A stretch of DNA of 64,000 nt from Glandiceps talaboti (Eukaryota > Hemichordata > Enteropneusta > Spengelidae), in the NCBI RefSeq assembly GCF_964340395.1, contig NC_135571.1, positions 4,552,453 through 4,616,452 of the forward strand, given 5' to 3'. Below are positions 11,895-23,769 of this stretch, piece by piece (position 1 is the stretch's first letter; each line of letters starts with the position of its first letter). The notes beneath the pieces were generated by a model that saw only the letters and a program-made list of their open reading frames with translations, made no database searches and was not told the DNA's origin. The position numbers were made by a program, and so were the translations under genes.

Positions 11895-11895
11895 A

Positions 11896-11971
<76 letters not shown>

Positions 11972-12011
11972 CCTCCCTCCCTCCCTCCCTCCCTCCCTCT
12001 CTCATTCTCAT

Positions 12012-12085
<74 letters not shown>

Positions 12086-12115
12086 CTTCTTTTCTTCTTC
12101 CCTCCCCACCCCTTC
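11895..12115. repeat. (CT)n / (CCCT)n microsatellite
   Basis: Pure pyrimidine tract about 200 bp before the CH exon, with a CCCT subregion near 11970-11998. Confidence 0.95.
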
Positions 12116-12323
12116 TCTCTCTTATCCTACATATGTCGATGAATAAAGCATGGCATGTCAAACTATTAGATTACATGTCAGTTGGTATCTAGTTGTACTG
12201 TGTTAGTAGTAGTTTTACAACAAAGAATTACCATGGAGTCCCTGAAAACTGGATTTAGTCTAAACATTGTCCTTGTTCTGCAATTGATCACTAAAGATAT
12301 CTATCACTTTGTTATCTTAACAG

Positions 12324-12674
12324 GATCTGTGATAAGAACAAGTAAACTGATTCTGTGGAGTCAGAAAGTGATAGAAGACTACATGAATGTATCGATAACT
12401 GACATGACATCATCATGGCAAAGTGGGCTGGCATTATGTGCATTGATTCACCGATTCAGACCAGAATTATTAGACTTCCACTGTCTGAAAGAAGACGATG
12501 TCGCCGAGAACAACCAACTGGCATTTGACATCGCGGAACGAGAGTTTGGTATTTCTCCTTGCATGACGGGAAAAGAAATGGCTGCTACGGATGAACCGGA
12601 TAAATTATTAATGGTGGCGTACTTGTCACAGTTTTATGAAATATTTAAAGAAGAATTACCATTGCAGACAGACA
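12324..12674 (+). CDS. MICAL: MICAL exon: calponin-homology (CH) domain
   Basis: Encodes a complete MICAL-type single CH domain, a helical module linked to the monooxygenase and implicated in actin recognition. Family markers are LILWSQ at the start, ITDMTSSWQSGLALCALIHR, FRPELLDF, ENNQLAFDIAE, EFGISPCMTGKEMA and the end LSQFYEIFK. The exon follows TTATCTTAACAG, begins in phase 1 (completing Gly with the G left by 859) and ends ACA GAC A|GTGAGT in phase 1. Length and residue order match CH domains of MICAL proteins. The open frame extends upstream to 12182, but that part is intron. Confidence 0.95.
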
Positions 12675-13202
12675 GTGAGTATAAAGTGTGGGGCAGAAAT
12701 ACATTATAAATTGGCTTTCCATGTGTACTCATAAAAGGAAGTGAATAAAATTGAAAACTAAAGATTGGAAAGAAAACAACAATTGAATAAAACGTAGCAA
12801 AGAAAATGCAAGTGAAATGTAAAAGCAAGATTAGAGATAAAATTAATGTTACAGTAACACATCATACGATTTAAAGCACACATGACACTATTTATTTACT
12901 TATTTATTTATAAATGGCAATGCATTCATTATATGGGTTTTCATGCAATTGCAAAATATAACAAATGCAAATACAGATTTAAAATACAAATAAATATGTG
13001 ACAGATAAAAAAATATTCAACAATACTGAACACCGAGAGGAGTGGGAGAATGCAGAAGGCATTTGATTAAAGATACAAATGCAGAGACAAATAAGATGAA
13101 ACTTAAAACAAAAGGTAAAAGATCCTAGTACTGGTTTAATTAAAATGCGAATCACTGATGGATAAAACTGAAATGATCTTATTAACCCTCCTATTATTAC
13201 AG
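12675..13202 (+). other. MICAL: MICAL intron
   Basis: AT-rich intron between the CH exon and the next exon. No gene or structured repeat seen. It ends in a pyrimidine-rich tract and TTATTACAG. Confidence 0.7.
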
Positions 13203-13390
13203 CTGCTAATGTCCTACCTGAAGAGGAGTTCATACCAGGTCACAAATCTCCGGCACAGAGGGCAGCGTTGCTAGCTAGGCTGAACAAGAAGTTTCACAAG
13301 AAATCACCACGTAGAGAACACGGAGAAGAGAAGGAAAATGTAAAGAGAAGAAGTTCATCAGGAAGTAAACGGAGAAGTCGTGAAAATTCA
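13203..13390 (+). CDS. MICAL: MICAL exon: basic linker after the CH domain
   Basis: Phase-1 acceptor, with A + CT giving Thr-Ala-Asn-Val. The product reads PEEEFIPGHKSPAQRAALLA followed by a strongly basic stretch with KKFHKKSPRR and KRRSSSGSKRRSREN, which could act as a nuclear-localisation or charged linker signal. It ends AATTCA|GTAAGT, phase 0. The AALLARLNKKF segment already resembles the short helices that are repeated in the next exons. Confidence 0.85.
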
Positions 13391-13939
13391 GTAAGTTATG
13401 TACACTGTATAATTTTATAGATATAACAGAAGGAAATGACTGGAATGTATGCACATACATGGAATACAGTACAAATATACACAAAGACAATGTACACCAA
13501 AGAAAACATCCAGAAATGTACCAGAACACACAGAAAATGGAAATTTATACAGAAACACATCAAAATGTGTGAAAACATAGATATATATGATTGCGTTTGA
13601 TGATTGCGAAAGCATGTAACACTGTGTAACGGCTCCTGTGTATCTTACTTGATACTGTACTATTATTAGTAGTTATACCGCTCTACATGTATATGTATTG
13701 AGCACTGTTTGCTCCAGTATAGACATATTGTATATGCTGAGTATATATAATATATATATATACAGAAACAAAGGGAAGTATAGAAATATATGGGAACTGT
13801 ACGAAGATAAACAACACCACTGTTGTTGTATTTTACAGGATAATACAGTTACTGTATTAAAATTGTAGGTTGTATTGCCCATAGAAAAGCCATACATTTT
13901 TATCAAATTATAAAGTATGTTGTTTTTTCTTTAATCTAG

Positions 13940-14137
13940 GAAAGTGCAAAGATGTATGCAGCTAAGTTTAAAGAACTGATGGAGGAAAATCAGACAAAAT
14001 ACTGTGTTGATAAAGATGAGTTAGATGTAGGTGTAAGGGGTGCTAATAGGGTCAGTGCTATGGCCGATACTTTATTTGCACAGTTCCAGGAAATAGCAGG
14101 TGTTAAACAAACTCCAAGGGAACGAATGAATAGACCG
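13940..14137 (+). CDS. MICAL: MICAL exon: first clear amphipathic-helix repeats
   Basis: Phase 0 at both ends (TTAATCTAG|GAA and AGACCG|GTAAGT), 66 codons. It contains SAKMYAAKFKELMEE and VSAMADTLFAQFQEIAG, the first good example of the MA-xL--QF-EIAG motif expanded in the next exon. The exon itself is well supported by splice sites and phase; the function of the motif is unknown to me. Confidence 0.85.
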
Positions 14138-14242
14138 GTAAGTTATTGTTTGTGTCTTGTGATTTGTAGGAGTGTTTTATAGTAACATGTATATATGATT
14201 TATTATGTGTGTATGTAGTATTATTTGTCTTGTTTGAAAGTG

Positions 14243-14245
<3 letters not shown>

Positions 14246-14311
<66 letters not shown>

Positions 14312-14451
14312 TGCGTGCGTGCGTACGTACGTGCGTGCATGGATGGATGGATGGATGGATGTATGATGAATGAATGAATGAATGAGTGTGTATGTATGTA
14401 TGTATGTATGTATAGATGTATGTATATATGTATGTATGTATGTATGTATAC

Positions 14452-14484
<33 letters not shown>

Positions 14485-14516
14485 TGTATGTATGTATGTA
14501 TGTATGTATGTACCGG

Positions 14517-14550
<34 letters not shown>

Positions 14551-14590
14551 TGTATGTATGTATGTATGTATATGTATGTATACTTACTAT
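14246..14590. repeat. Compound microsatellite (GT)n-(GTGC)n-(GGAT)n-(GTAT)n
   Basis: Four adjoining simple repeats in sequence: GT dinucleotides to about 14310, GTGC/GTAC to 14338, GGAT/GAAT to 14386, and GTAT to 14585. Reading frames here are repeat translations. Confidence 0.95.
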
Positions 14591-16611
14591 TGTATAAGTA
14601 AGACAGTAGATAGCACTATAAAATATGTTAACTCTTTGTAAGTTTACAAACATTGGTGTCTACCCATAACTCTATCCATCTTATAATCTATCCAGTCTTT
14701 ACATATCACAGACAACATCAACAGATGTAAATTCATGTATAGTCAAAACTGTTCTTTCACCTTGTTTCTCACATAAACCCATAAACCCATGCTTGCCAAT
14801 AAAACCTATGCATGTAACTAACTCTGTATCCATGGCGACATCTTTTCTGACTATCCCCTACTACATATAAAAATGTATACCCTGGGTGTGTATTAAAGTC
14901 AATTTTGTGATCTTGGACTACTGAAAGAAGAGGTACCCTGATTGGCTGAGACTTTATAAGCCATTAATCATCAGCCAATCAAGAAGTGTAATGTATCCAT
15001 TTCCTGGGTTAACAAAGGTCGGTGGTTGTCTTACCTATTGTGTGACATGATTGGCTAAAATTTTACATGCAACTAATCAATAGCCAATCAACAAGTGTAA
15101 TAGATCCTTATCCTGGGTTATCCTGTTTCATCTACCCTGGTTTAATAACAAACCATACTAATATTTGTACAATGACAGTGTGAAATGTAGGTGCTCAAAA
15201 GAATCGTCATTTGGTGTATACTCTGTATTTTAAACACTGTCAACTTTTTGTCTACTGTATTTACTTGTTTCAGTCTGTTTATTTTTTGAAATAACATTTT
15301 ATTTACTTTGATTTGTCTTGTGTGAAATAGTGATGTAACAGTACTTTTGTTTGATATGGCTGTGTTGCCTGGCAACGGAACTGAGATAACAATTAACATT
15401 TTTGACAAGCGAAACACACATTCTTTGGTATTACAGTATCACGTTGTCTAAACACAAACTCTGCCTGTCACATCTCTGCACACACTTTCCACACTATTAT
15501 AGCACAGTGTATAGTTTGCTATAGACAAGCTAAGATAGTGCGCCCACCCCCGAAAAAAAATATTAAAAAAATTTCATGACTTCATCATTTGTGAGTGTAG
15601 CTTCATTTACACATAGGAATGCAACATTAGACACTCTTTTGAAATGATATGATAGTTTAGATATATTACAGTGCTTCCAATCAAAGTATGAACAGTACTG
15701 CAGCAATATATTGATACATTACTGAACTTGCCCTGATGCATTGATGTAGATTTAGCTATAGTAGTCACTACATTGCCTACTCAGCGTGGCAAAGCTGAAG
15801 AACAGTTTATTTTGATAATGCCACTGAACGGGCACTCAATATTCATTGTTTCAAATAAACCCTGTCTTTTGATAGATATCATCATGGCTAGATGTATTAG
15901 AAAACATACTTTGATAACTGTAAGGTGTCAAATTTGAAATGTGTTGTGATTCAAGTTATCAGTAATGACACACACAATTGCAGCATATCTTTGATCTGAC
16001 CTTACTAAATTCTGTAGAAAGACACAGACCCATTTTGGTAATATATCAATGTACATGCTGCAGTAGTCTGTCATTCATACTTTGATTGCAAGCACTGTAA
16101 GCACGGGATGTAAATATAAACTTTTGCAATACCACGATGTTCTCTCAATCAATGGTGCTACCTGAACAAGAATGTACTATTTGACTGTTGATGAACCAGG
16201 CACATTGATGAGGGATTTTCAAACCACATCAATGAGTTATTTTTAAATAGTTTTTGTATCTATCTGAGCTTGTCTACCGTAAATTTACCACATTTTCTGA
16301 TGCATTGTGTATTTGTATATACATGTAGTAATAATGTACAAATGTAAAGAGGACACTCACAAGTGTCATGACAACAATGTTGTCATAGCAACAGTAGTGT
16401 TGTAGCATTAGAAGAGTTTATTGTCACTGACAGCAATGGTAGTTTCACAGTAGTTGTGCACATTTGTAGCCTTGTTTTTATCAATAAATGGAAAACAAAA
16501 TCTATACAGGAAGTACCCTAGTAACAATTGCACCATAGCAACAGCAGTTACAGCAACACTTCTCTGGTAAGTAAAGCTTAAAGTGTTCTTTCTCCCCTGT
16601 TCTTGATGTAG
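14591..16611 (+). other. MICAL: MICAL intron
   Basis: Intron with no exon that I can support. It contains a tandem duplication of about 115 bp at 14930-15130, with GATTGGCT, CAGCCAATCAAGAAGTGTAAT and CCTGGGTTA words in each copy. The rest is unique AT-rich sequence. It ends CTTGATGTAG. Confidence 0.6.
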
Positions 16612-18012
16612 TCCTTTGTGTTTGGAGCAAGTCAGGCCAGCCATATCAACAAAATGGCCGAGCAGCTGTACCATCAGTTTGAAGAAATAGCTGGTACAGA
16701 GGTCAACCAGGAGGGAACCAACAGACCTTCGGGAAACACTAGTGCAGTGATTGAGAAAATGACTCAACAGCTAAGAGAACAGTTCAGTGACATGGCAGAA
16801 GGAAAGCCTAGTGCCAGCAGCAGACAGAAAGCTTTAGAAGATGTCCAGTCACAGGAAGTCAGTAAGATGAAGGCATTATTACAGGATCAGTTTAATGAAA
16901 TTGCTGGTTTTAAACCTGCAGGGGATGTTGAAGATAAACCTCAGATTAATATCTCCATGCAGAGTCAGATACAGGATATTGCTAAAGATCTGGAAGGGCA
17001 GTTTAAAGATATCGCCGGAATGGCCCCTCGGAGAAGGAATTCCCAATCTCTAGAACCAGCTAGTCCGAAACAGACCGGAAAGATTAAAGAACTTGCAGAA
17101 GACCTACATAGTAAGTTCATTGCTATGGCAGCAGTACAGCAACCTGACATTGTTACTGATGAACAAAAGTCGCAAGGTCAGGTCAAGGCCATGGCAGATA
17201 ACTTGTTTGCAAAGTTCAATAGAGTAGACACATATCGAGAAACTGCATCGTCGCAGTCGTCAGGTTCTAATGAACATATCAATAAGATGGCACAACAGTT
17301 GCTGCAGCAGTGTCAACAACTTGTGGATGAAAAGGCACCCACTCCCACCACCACTTCCCCGGGAAAGAAGAATGTCAGCACAAAAGCGCAAGAACTTCAA
17401 GCCAAGTTCCAAGAACTTTCTGGTGTAAAACCAACAATAAGAGAACCACCCAAGAATGTTCCTGCATCTGCAAAGAAGAAGATCGATACTGGTGCATTGT
17501 CACGTTGGCAGGTTCAAGACATGGCGACAAAAATCGTTAATAAATTCCAAGATGTACAATCTTCTAAGAAGACTACAACGAAGCTAATTGCGTCTGAGGG
17601 ACCGACGACAGAAGTCAAGGTTATGACATATCAGTTATTAGCGAAAGTAGAGGAAATGGCCGCAAAGAGCAAGCAATCTGATCCAAAGCAGATCAGTCAA
17701 ATCTCCCAGGGTCAGCTGAAGGAAACAACCGAGCGATTCATGGCTGACCTTAAGGAGAGACAAAGACAACCCGATAAGAGGCAGGTGACTACGGGTGTGA
17801 GTTCCATCTATGATATGTTGATGGCAAGATTCCAACCAGTCGAGGATGGGGATGAAACGAAGGAGGAAGAACCGGAGCCCCTGACAGCGTTAAATATATC
17901 AGATCGTATACTATTCTCTAAGTTCAGAGACATGGCTGGGCTGAAGAGTACGCGAGGGGAGGAACAACCTCGACAAAAACAGAGAACCTCCTGGTGGGGG
18001 TCTCAACAACCT
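16612..18012 (+). CDS. MICAL: MICAL exon: array of ~20-30-residue amphipathic helical repeats
   Basis: Encodes 467 residues, phase 0 at both ends (GATGTAG|TCC; CAACCT|GTAAGT). It carries about ten to twelve copies of a short helix motif, [IV]xxMAxxLxxxFxxIAG. Examples are INKMAEQLYHQFEEIAG, VSKMKALLQDQFNEIAG, IQDIAKDLEGQFKDIAG, VKAMADNLFAKF and, near the end, SDRILFSKFRDMAG. Copies are separated by S/P/Q/K-rich linkers of 15-40 residues. The repeats probably form exposed amphipathic helices able to bind a repeated partner such as a filament; that is inference. I do not know a named domain with this pattern. Confidence 0.9.
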
Positions 18013-18094
18013 GTAAGTAGTATAAACACTGCTCTGTTGATGGTGACTTAGCATTGGATGGTCATCCCCCTCATTGAGTTTGAATTGACTTATT

Positions 18095-18330
18095 CCGATC
18101 ATTGTATCAGCCTCTATTGGTCATTGATTTGACCTCATCTGATCATTATATCAAGCCCTATTGGTCATTATATCAACCCCTATTGGTCATTACATCAATC
18201 CCTGTTGGTCATTGCATCAACCCTTATTGTTCATTACCTTAAACCCAATTTGTCATCATCTCAACTTTATACTGGTCATTATATCAACCCAAAAATGGTC
18301 ATTGATTTGATCCCTTCTGGTAATTTTAAA
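18095..18330. repeat. 22-25-bp minisatellite (ATTGGTCATTATATCAACCC)
   Basis: About ten diverged head-to-tail units directly after the 18012 donor region. Each unit carries an ATTGG (inverted CCAAT) word. Intronic. Confidence 0.8.
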
Positions 18331-20596
18331 TAATTACCTTCTAATTTGTATCGATGTGATCACTATTCCTTATTATGTTGTTTCCAAAGATCCGTAACTT
18401 CTAATGTTTACATCTGTATTAGAATGGTGCATAAGTAACGAGTAAAACAGTGATCTGATCAATAAATGCAATCCGACATTTTGAATTAATATTCTTTAGT
18501 AAGGATAAAGGCAAAATATAAGTAGATACAAAGCCTGAGTGATATCTGTGTAACTGATAATCTATGCTGGAATAAGCGATGTCTATTCACAATAACAACC
18601 CCTATATGACAGTGGCATGAAACAAGTCTCCTCTATAATTTCTTACTGCATGTTCTCACTTTAAAATGAAAGTCGATGAACTCAACATAGTATACCTGGA
18701 TAAGTGTGTCACTATGACACTAATCACCCATGTGGACAGGATTGAGCCTTTGAATTCTACAGTGTTATTAACACATGGAAGCAAATACGCACATTTTTCT
18801 TCACTTGAAACTGAACATCCAATGCTGAGGAACCATCAGGCATAAAGTGGTATTTATAATTCTGTCAGCCATCTTTGAAATCCATGCCTAAAGGTCAAAT
18901 GCTGAAAGTGTACTGATGAGTCCAGTTCAGGCATCAAGATCTGCCATGAGGAGCCTTTGGACAACGTGAAGTACGTCAAGGCTACCCAGGCAACCTAATC
19001 GAATACACCCCATCACAATATAAGGGATAGATTGTTGAAGGATTCATGGTAAAAGCATTTTTGTGAGTGGTTCCAGCTTGCAAATTCATAGAATACATAC
19101 ATGCAATGGTATGTATTACTAACTGATTAGAAATGTTTCACCTCATGACCCTTGAACTGTGACCTTGATTTTCCAAGATGGCTGCCAATATCTAAATACC
19201 ACTTGCTGTCTCTCAGGGATAGGTAGATTAGTTTTATAAAATTTGTAAAGGATGGAACTCAGACTACACGTTTTCTGGACATGGGTGTCTGAGATTTTCT
19301 CTCCTGTTCCTATGAAATAAAGAGCCTGGGGAAAAAAAGAGTTCATAGGAAATAAAGATATAGGAAAAAAGAAGGATTTTCTATGAAAATTTATGGTATA
19401 GAAAGGTATGGTCTGTATTCTAAAGGTTACAAATTTGTACCAGAACTCTGTCACTGTGAAACGTGAATATTAAAGCCTTGATTTAAGGGTAATAACCCAG
19501 TATGCATGCTTACAGTATGTTAATGTATAGAAAACTTACTGCATGCCCCAAATGGGAGTTAAGGCAATTATATGTGTCTTGCAACTTTCAATAGCAAACT
19601 AATGCATAAGAATGAGACACTAAACATTGTGGCAATAGTCGTAATTGCATTATGGGTAATGAATAGCCATATTGGTTATTGCATCATGGGTAATTAATTG
19701 CCGTATTGGTTATTGCATTGTTGGATAGCCTTATTGAGTATTGTATTCTGGGTAATAAAGTAGACATTTTTGTTATTGCATTGTGGGTAATAGACCAACC
19801 TGACCAAATTACTGTATACATTTGAGAGCTCAGTAGCTTCTTTTCTAGATGACTGATTTTCTGTTGGCATTTGCCGTAATTTGTACTGAAAAATGCAGCC
19901 TCTGTTTTTGCCTTGAATTCTTTCCGCTTGCCAATTTGCCATCGCCATTATCACTGCATTAAATCACCACCATTACCCATCATCCTTTTCATCATCACTG
20001 TCTTTTCAAATAAGACATTATATATAAATTATTGTCTTTGCAATTATCTCTAAGAAGTAAGATATTTAATTCTACACAAAATATATTTCTCTAAAATCAA
20101 GTTATAATTCTGAAATGATAAATTGTATTAAATACTTCATATAATATCAGCATTTTAATGTTGCTGATCATATAAATGTTATTTTGCTTCAAAATGCAAT
20201 GTTTCGTTGTCATCCATTCTTGAATGTTCAATCATGTACGTTCTGGAACCCATAGTTTTTCAAAACAACATTCCATTGTCATTATCCACATCATATACAC
20301 ATGGAAAAAAGTTTGATATACATGTTGTCATGTACAAATTGAACTGAAAGTTGAAAAAAATAACCTGCTGTTCCTGCCCACTTAAATATTAAATACAAGA
20401 GTTTCTTGAATATCATGTCTATGTATTTGGAAACTTGATTACTATTATATGTTGAAAGGGAAATTCAAATGTGTTGGTAAACTATTGCGTCAAAGTAAAC
20501 AGTTGCTTCGAACACAAATTTGAAAATAAATTTTTATCTGAAATTTTTGTCCACACACCATTATTCAGAACATGTGACCTTACAAATTATTTAGAT

Positions 20597-20750
20597 TATA
20601 TTCCCCAATATTTTTCTTCTTTCAGCCAAAGAAAATTCGAGTGACCTAAGGGGGCTTTGCCATTACAACTTGCAAGATGAGTAGTGATAAACCCCCTTAG
20701 GTCATGAGTATTTTCCAGGTGAATGAAGAAAAATATTAGAGAATAACATA
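20597..20750. mobile_element. Foldback / MITE-like hairpin element
   Basis: Inverted arms of about 55-60 bp: left about 20597-20655, right about 20691-20750. The inner core TGACCTAAGGGGG (20642-20654) is matched perfectly by CCCCCTTAGGTCA (20692-20704). The outer arms share AATATTTTTCTTC. Loop about 37 bp. Intronic in MICAL. Confidence 0.75.
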
Positions 20751-21295
20751 ATTTTACCAGCACCAGTAGTATCAAAGAAAACTTAGGGAAAGTACTTTTT
20801 GAATGTTTTGACAAAACAGAACCATCAATGTAGACATGCGTTGTCATGACGTAGAAAGACCAGGATATAAATTCCATATTTGTTGTTCAACTTTGCTTGT
20901 GTATGGTATACTATATTTCGAAGCCCTACAAATGCAGTCCACCTGACATATGCATATGAAAAGACACTGTATCATCCATTTTGTGTCATTTATCACTCAA
21001 CTATGATTTCATTCAATTATATCTATCTCTGTTTCAGATTTATGTTCTTGATTTAATGGAATGTTACGTTAATTCGACTGCAATAGTACAATTGCATGTA
21101 TTAAATATCGTTAAGAATGCCATTTATAATTTAATATTTGCTCTGATTTTGCTAATTTGAATTTTTGATTTTGTTTTCTCTGATCAAAGAATTGCTTCGG
21201 AATATTTTCGATTCTGATTGTATAAAAGCAATGCACTGACTAATTGTCAGATTTCCTATTGTGAAAATAATATGGTATATATACATTGGTAGGAA

Positions 21296-21415
21296 TATGA
21301 TCATGTGGCAGTCATGTGATATATGATCATGTGGCAGTCATATGATATATGATCATGTGGCAGTCGTGATTGACTTGTTATGATCATGTGACCGTCATGT
21401 TTGTCATGTAATCAT
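21296..21415. repeat. 28-bp tandem repeat (GATCATGTGGCAGTCA)
   Basis: Three to four copies of TATGATCATGTGGCAGTCAT with a short spacer, within 210 bp of the LIM exon. Confidence 0.8.
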
Positions 21416-21505
21416 TGCAGTCATGCGACATTCACATTCAAATACTAATACTCTTTCTACCTCTTGCTGTTCTGTATTTGTTTCTATCCGTATTTACATT
21501 CCCAG

Positions 21506-21704
21506 AAATCCAAGCAATATTCCGGTGCTATTGGTGGAAGTGATATGTGTTTCTTCTGTGGGAAGAGAGTGTATGTAATGGAGAGATTGAGTGCAGAGGG
21601 TTTGTTTTTCCACCGTGGATGTTTCAAATGTAATCATTGTCAAACCACATTGAGGATTGGTAACTATGCATTTTATATGCCACCGAATGAAAATAGGTTA
21701 GACG
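21506..21704 (+). CDS. MICAL: MICAL exon: LIM domain, first part
   Basis: Encodes the first seven zinc ligands of a LIM domain. CFFC begins finger 1; 17 residues later comes HRGC; then C-x2-C in CFKCNHC begins finger 2. The stretch [20 protein letters not shown] is the characteristic MICAL LIM sequence. LIM domains are paired zinc fingers for protein binding; in MICAL the domain takes part in autoinhibition and partner binding. The exon starts in phase 0 after CATTCCCAG and ends GAC G|GTAAGT in phase 1. Confidence 0.95.
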
Positions 21705-21736
21705 GTAAGTTCATGACTCCATGCCCTACTGTTAAA

Positions 21737-21912
21737 ACATATTTATTTTGGATTTTTGTTTTATAAAACAATTCTATCATGGCTTCCTACTTGAAAAATA
21801 AATGTGAAACAACATATGCCAAATCTTTATTTTTAACTCAATAAATTGCAAGAGATTGATAAATGTGTAAAATCTTTGTTATTGTACGTACAATAACAAA
21901 CTTTCATACACT
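21737..21912. mobile_element. Partial copy of the foldback element found at 54077-54417
   Basis: The stretch from TTTATTTTGGATTTTTGTTT through CATGGCTTCCTACTTGAAAA to ATTGTACGTACAATA matches the left arm and centre of the full foldback element near the sulfotransferase gene. The right arm is missing. It lies in the intron that splits the LIM domain. Confidence 0.75.
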
Positions 21913-21969
21913 TTTGAGCTATCGTACATTTAGGTTATAAAATAGTGTGTGTGTTTTTGTTATTATCAG

Positions 21970-22055
21970 GGCGGTTTTATTGTCGACCACACTTTAAGTA
22001 CAGTAAGATGCCAGATGGTGGACCCAGGAAGAGAAGAATAGAAGAAGCTATTAAA
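21970..22055 (+). CDS. MICAL: MICAL exon: LIM domain, last part
   Basis: Phase-1 exon after TTATTATCAG. It supplies the final ligand pair in GRFYCRPHF (C-x2-H), completing the eight-ligand LIM domain, then a basic tail GGPRKRRIEEAIK. It ends ATTAAA|GTAAGG, phase 0. Confidence 0.93.
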
Positions 22056-22527
22056 GTAAGGATATGACTACGTTATCCATTTGTAATCTTGTCTTGTCAT
22101 TGATTGTACAAATTGCCTTAGATGGCCATCAAAGTACAGACCATCATGTATTACATAATGGAAAATTTGTTAATTGATAGATTACCATTATATTGTAGTC
22201 TTTGTTACCCAGACATGTAGTCTGAATGCTGAATGACTACCAAGGAGTTGGGGGAAATAGTAATTTAAAACAAATAAGCTTTCGGTGAGGATGTGAATAA
22301 GGCCATAGATTTAGTTTGTATTATATTATTTGAAATTAACAGGTATCTGTTGACCTAGACTGTCAAACAACTGGCATAGGAGTTTGAATTGCCTGGGGGA
22401 CTTCATTCGGTGTCCCATTCTTGGCAGTGCACTTTACAATGATGCATTTGTTTTAAATGATGGCAAATTGTCGAAAGTTTTGTTATGCTGAGACACTAAT
22501 TGCCATATAACTTATTATTCATCACAG
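22056..22527 (+). other. MICAL: MICAL intron, no feature seen
   Basis: Unique AT-rich intron of 472 bp. No exon, repeat or hairpin recognised. Confidence 0.7.
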
Positions 22528-22826
22528 GAACCTGATAGTAGACTAGCCGAGATTCCAGCAGAACCACCAATGGTGCCCCCTGTGCAACCTTTGACCCTCT
22601 TCCGGGACGAACCTGAAGAAAAGAAATACAAATCTAGTCCCAGAATTACAGAGAGAGATTCAATGTCGACACCAGAAAGGATCATTCTCGATAACTCTTT
22701 GGACAGGTCTGTTGGCATGCTGTTATCTGAGGAAGAGTTGGCCAGTTACAATTATGGTGACTCTACTATGGAGTTTGATTCTGATGAAAGTACATCATCA
22801 GAGGAAGAAGAGGAATCTGAAGATGA
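22528..22826 (+). CDS. MICAL: MICAL exon: linker after the LIM domain, ending in an acidic run
   Basis: Encodes about 100 residues of likely disordered linker with PPMVPPVQPLTLF, several SP/TP sites and an acidic C-end ESTSSEEEEESEDE. MICAL proteins typically carry such acidic stretches after the LIM domain. Phase 0 start (ATCACAG|GAA) and phase 2 end (GAT GA|GTGAGT). The in-frame TGA just after confirms that splicing is needed. Confidence 0.88.
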
Positions 22827-22950
22827 GTGAGTACTTCCTGTTTATTATTCTATCTCAAACTTGGCACAAAGGTGAAAACTAAGTTTATTTTGTTGTTATT
22901 TTGGCGAACATTGACAGTATATGGATTAAAGTTGCATATGTTCATGGGTT

Positions 22951-23210
22951 GTCGGTGGCCGAGCGGTTAGCTCGTACGCCTCTTACCTCTGCAGCCTGGG
23001 TTCGAATCCGCCCTGGTATTGGCTGGGTTTGATTAAATTTACCATGCTGTAAGTAAGAAGAGTGTCGCTCAGTTTGACTCTACGGAACAACATAGGTTTT
23101 CCCTGGGTACTCCGGTTTCCTCCTGCATTAACACTGAACTTTCCTCCTGTTATTTGGCAATGCCTGTTGGATGGTTAATAAATAAATAATAAATAAATAA
23201 ATTTAAAAAA
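22951..23210 (+). mobile_element. tRNA-derived SINE
   Basis: Starts with a tRNA-like head: the A-box region GGTGGCCGAGCGGTTAGC at about 22954 and the B box GGGTTCGAATCC at about 22998. A body follows containing ACTCCGGTTTCCTCCTGCAT, and then an AATAAATAA-rich tail ending near 23205. The head resembles tRNA-Leu/Ser, but the acceptor stem does not close, so this is a SINE and not a tRNA gene. The CTCCGGTTTCCTCC core looks like a widespread conserved SINE central domain. Plus orientation, intronic. Confidence 0.85.
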
Positions 23211-23769
23211 TATGTAGAAATTACTGTGGATTCATTCATTCGGTTTAATTAACTGCTGATCTTTTGGTTACTTGTGATAATTGGAAACATGTCTTAGTAA
23301 ATAGTCAATGAATAACTAGTAGTGGGACCTGGGTTCGATTCAATACCACCTGACTCTCTTCTAATAGTCTGCTTATATGTGGCAACAAGTATTCAACTAA
23401 AACCAAATTATTTTATACAGTACCCAACACTAACCTTACTTTCGACCAGAAATTAACTTGCACTTTTTTATTTGTCTATTTTGTATTCAAAGCTTTCTTT
23501 ACTTAGAGAGAAGACACTATATTGTTTGACATTGTGTTCCAAAAGTTACTGCATTATTTATCTTTTTTTTTCAAATCTTTTTCAAATAATGAGTGATGGC
23601 CCTATTCTTATGAAAAAAAATATCAATGAATAACACATTATGTAATTCTCATGAAACAAAAAACAAAAACAAACAAAAACATTGCCCATTTCCTTCAACA
23701 GATTAAGTATTTCTTTGTACAAAACACACAAAATATACAGGACGATGTTCAGATCTTGAGTCCCCTTAA

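Larger units (their letters stand above)
18013..21505 (+). other. MICAL: MICAL intron with several small tandem repeats
   Basis: No exon seen. Contents: a 22-25-bp minisatellite around ATTGGTCATTATATCAACCC at 18095-18330; a ~45-50-bp diverged tandem repeat with GCATTATGGGTAAT words at 19630-19800; a foldback element at 20597-20750; and a 28-bp repeat with GATCATGTGGCAGTCA at 21296-21410. The rest is AT-rich unique sequence. Confidence 0.6.

Noticed and set aside
12182-12323. Coding extension upstream of the CH domain from an ATG at 12182
   Set aside because: The acceptor at 12321-12323 joins in phase to the monooxygenase exon, and the upstream residues show no MICAL similarity.
22951-23020. 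Functional tRNA gene
   Set aside because: A and B box words are present, but the acceptor stem does not pair and a SINE body and tail follow.
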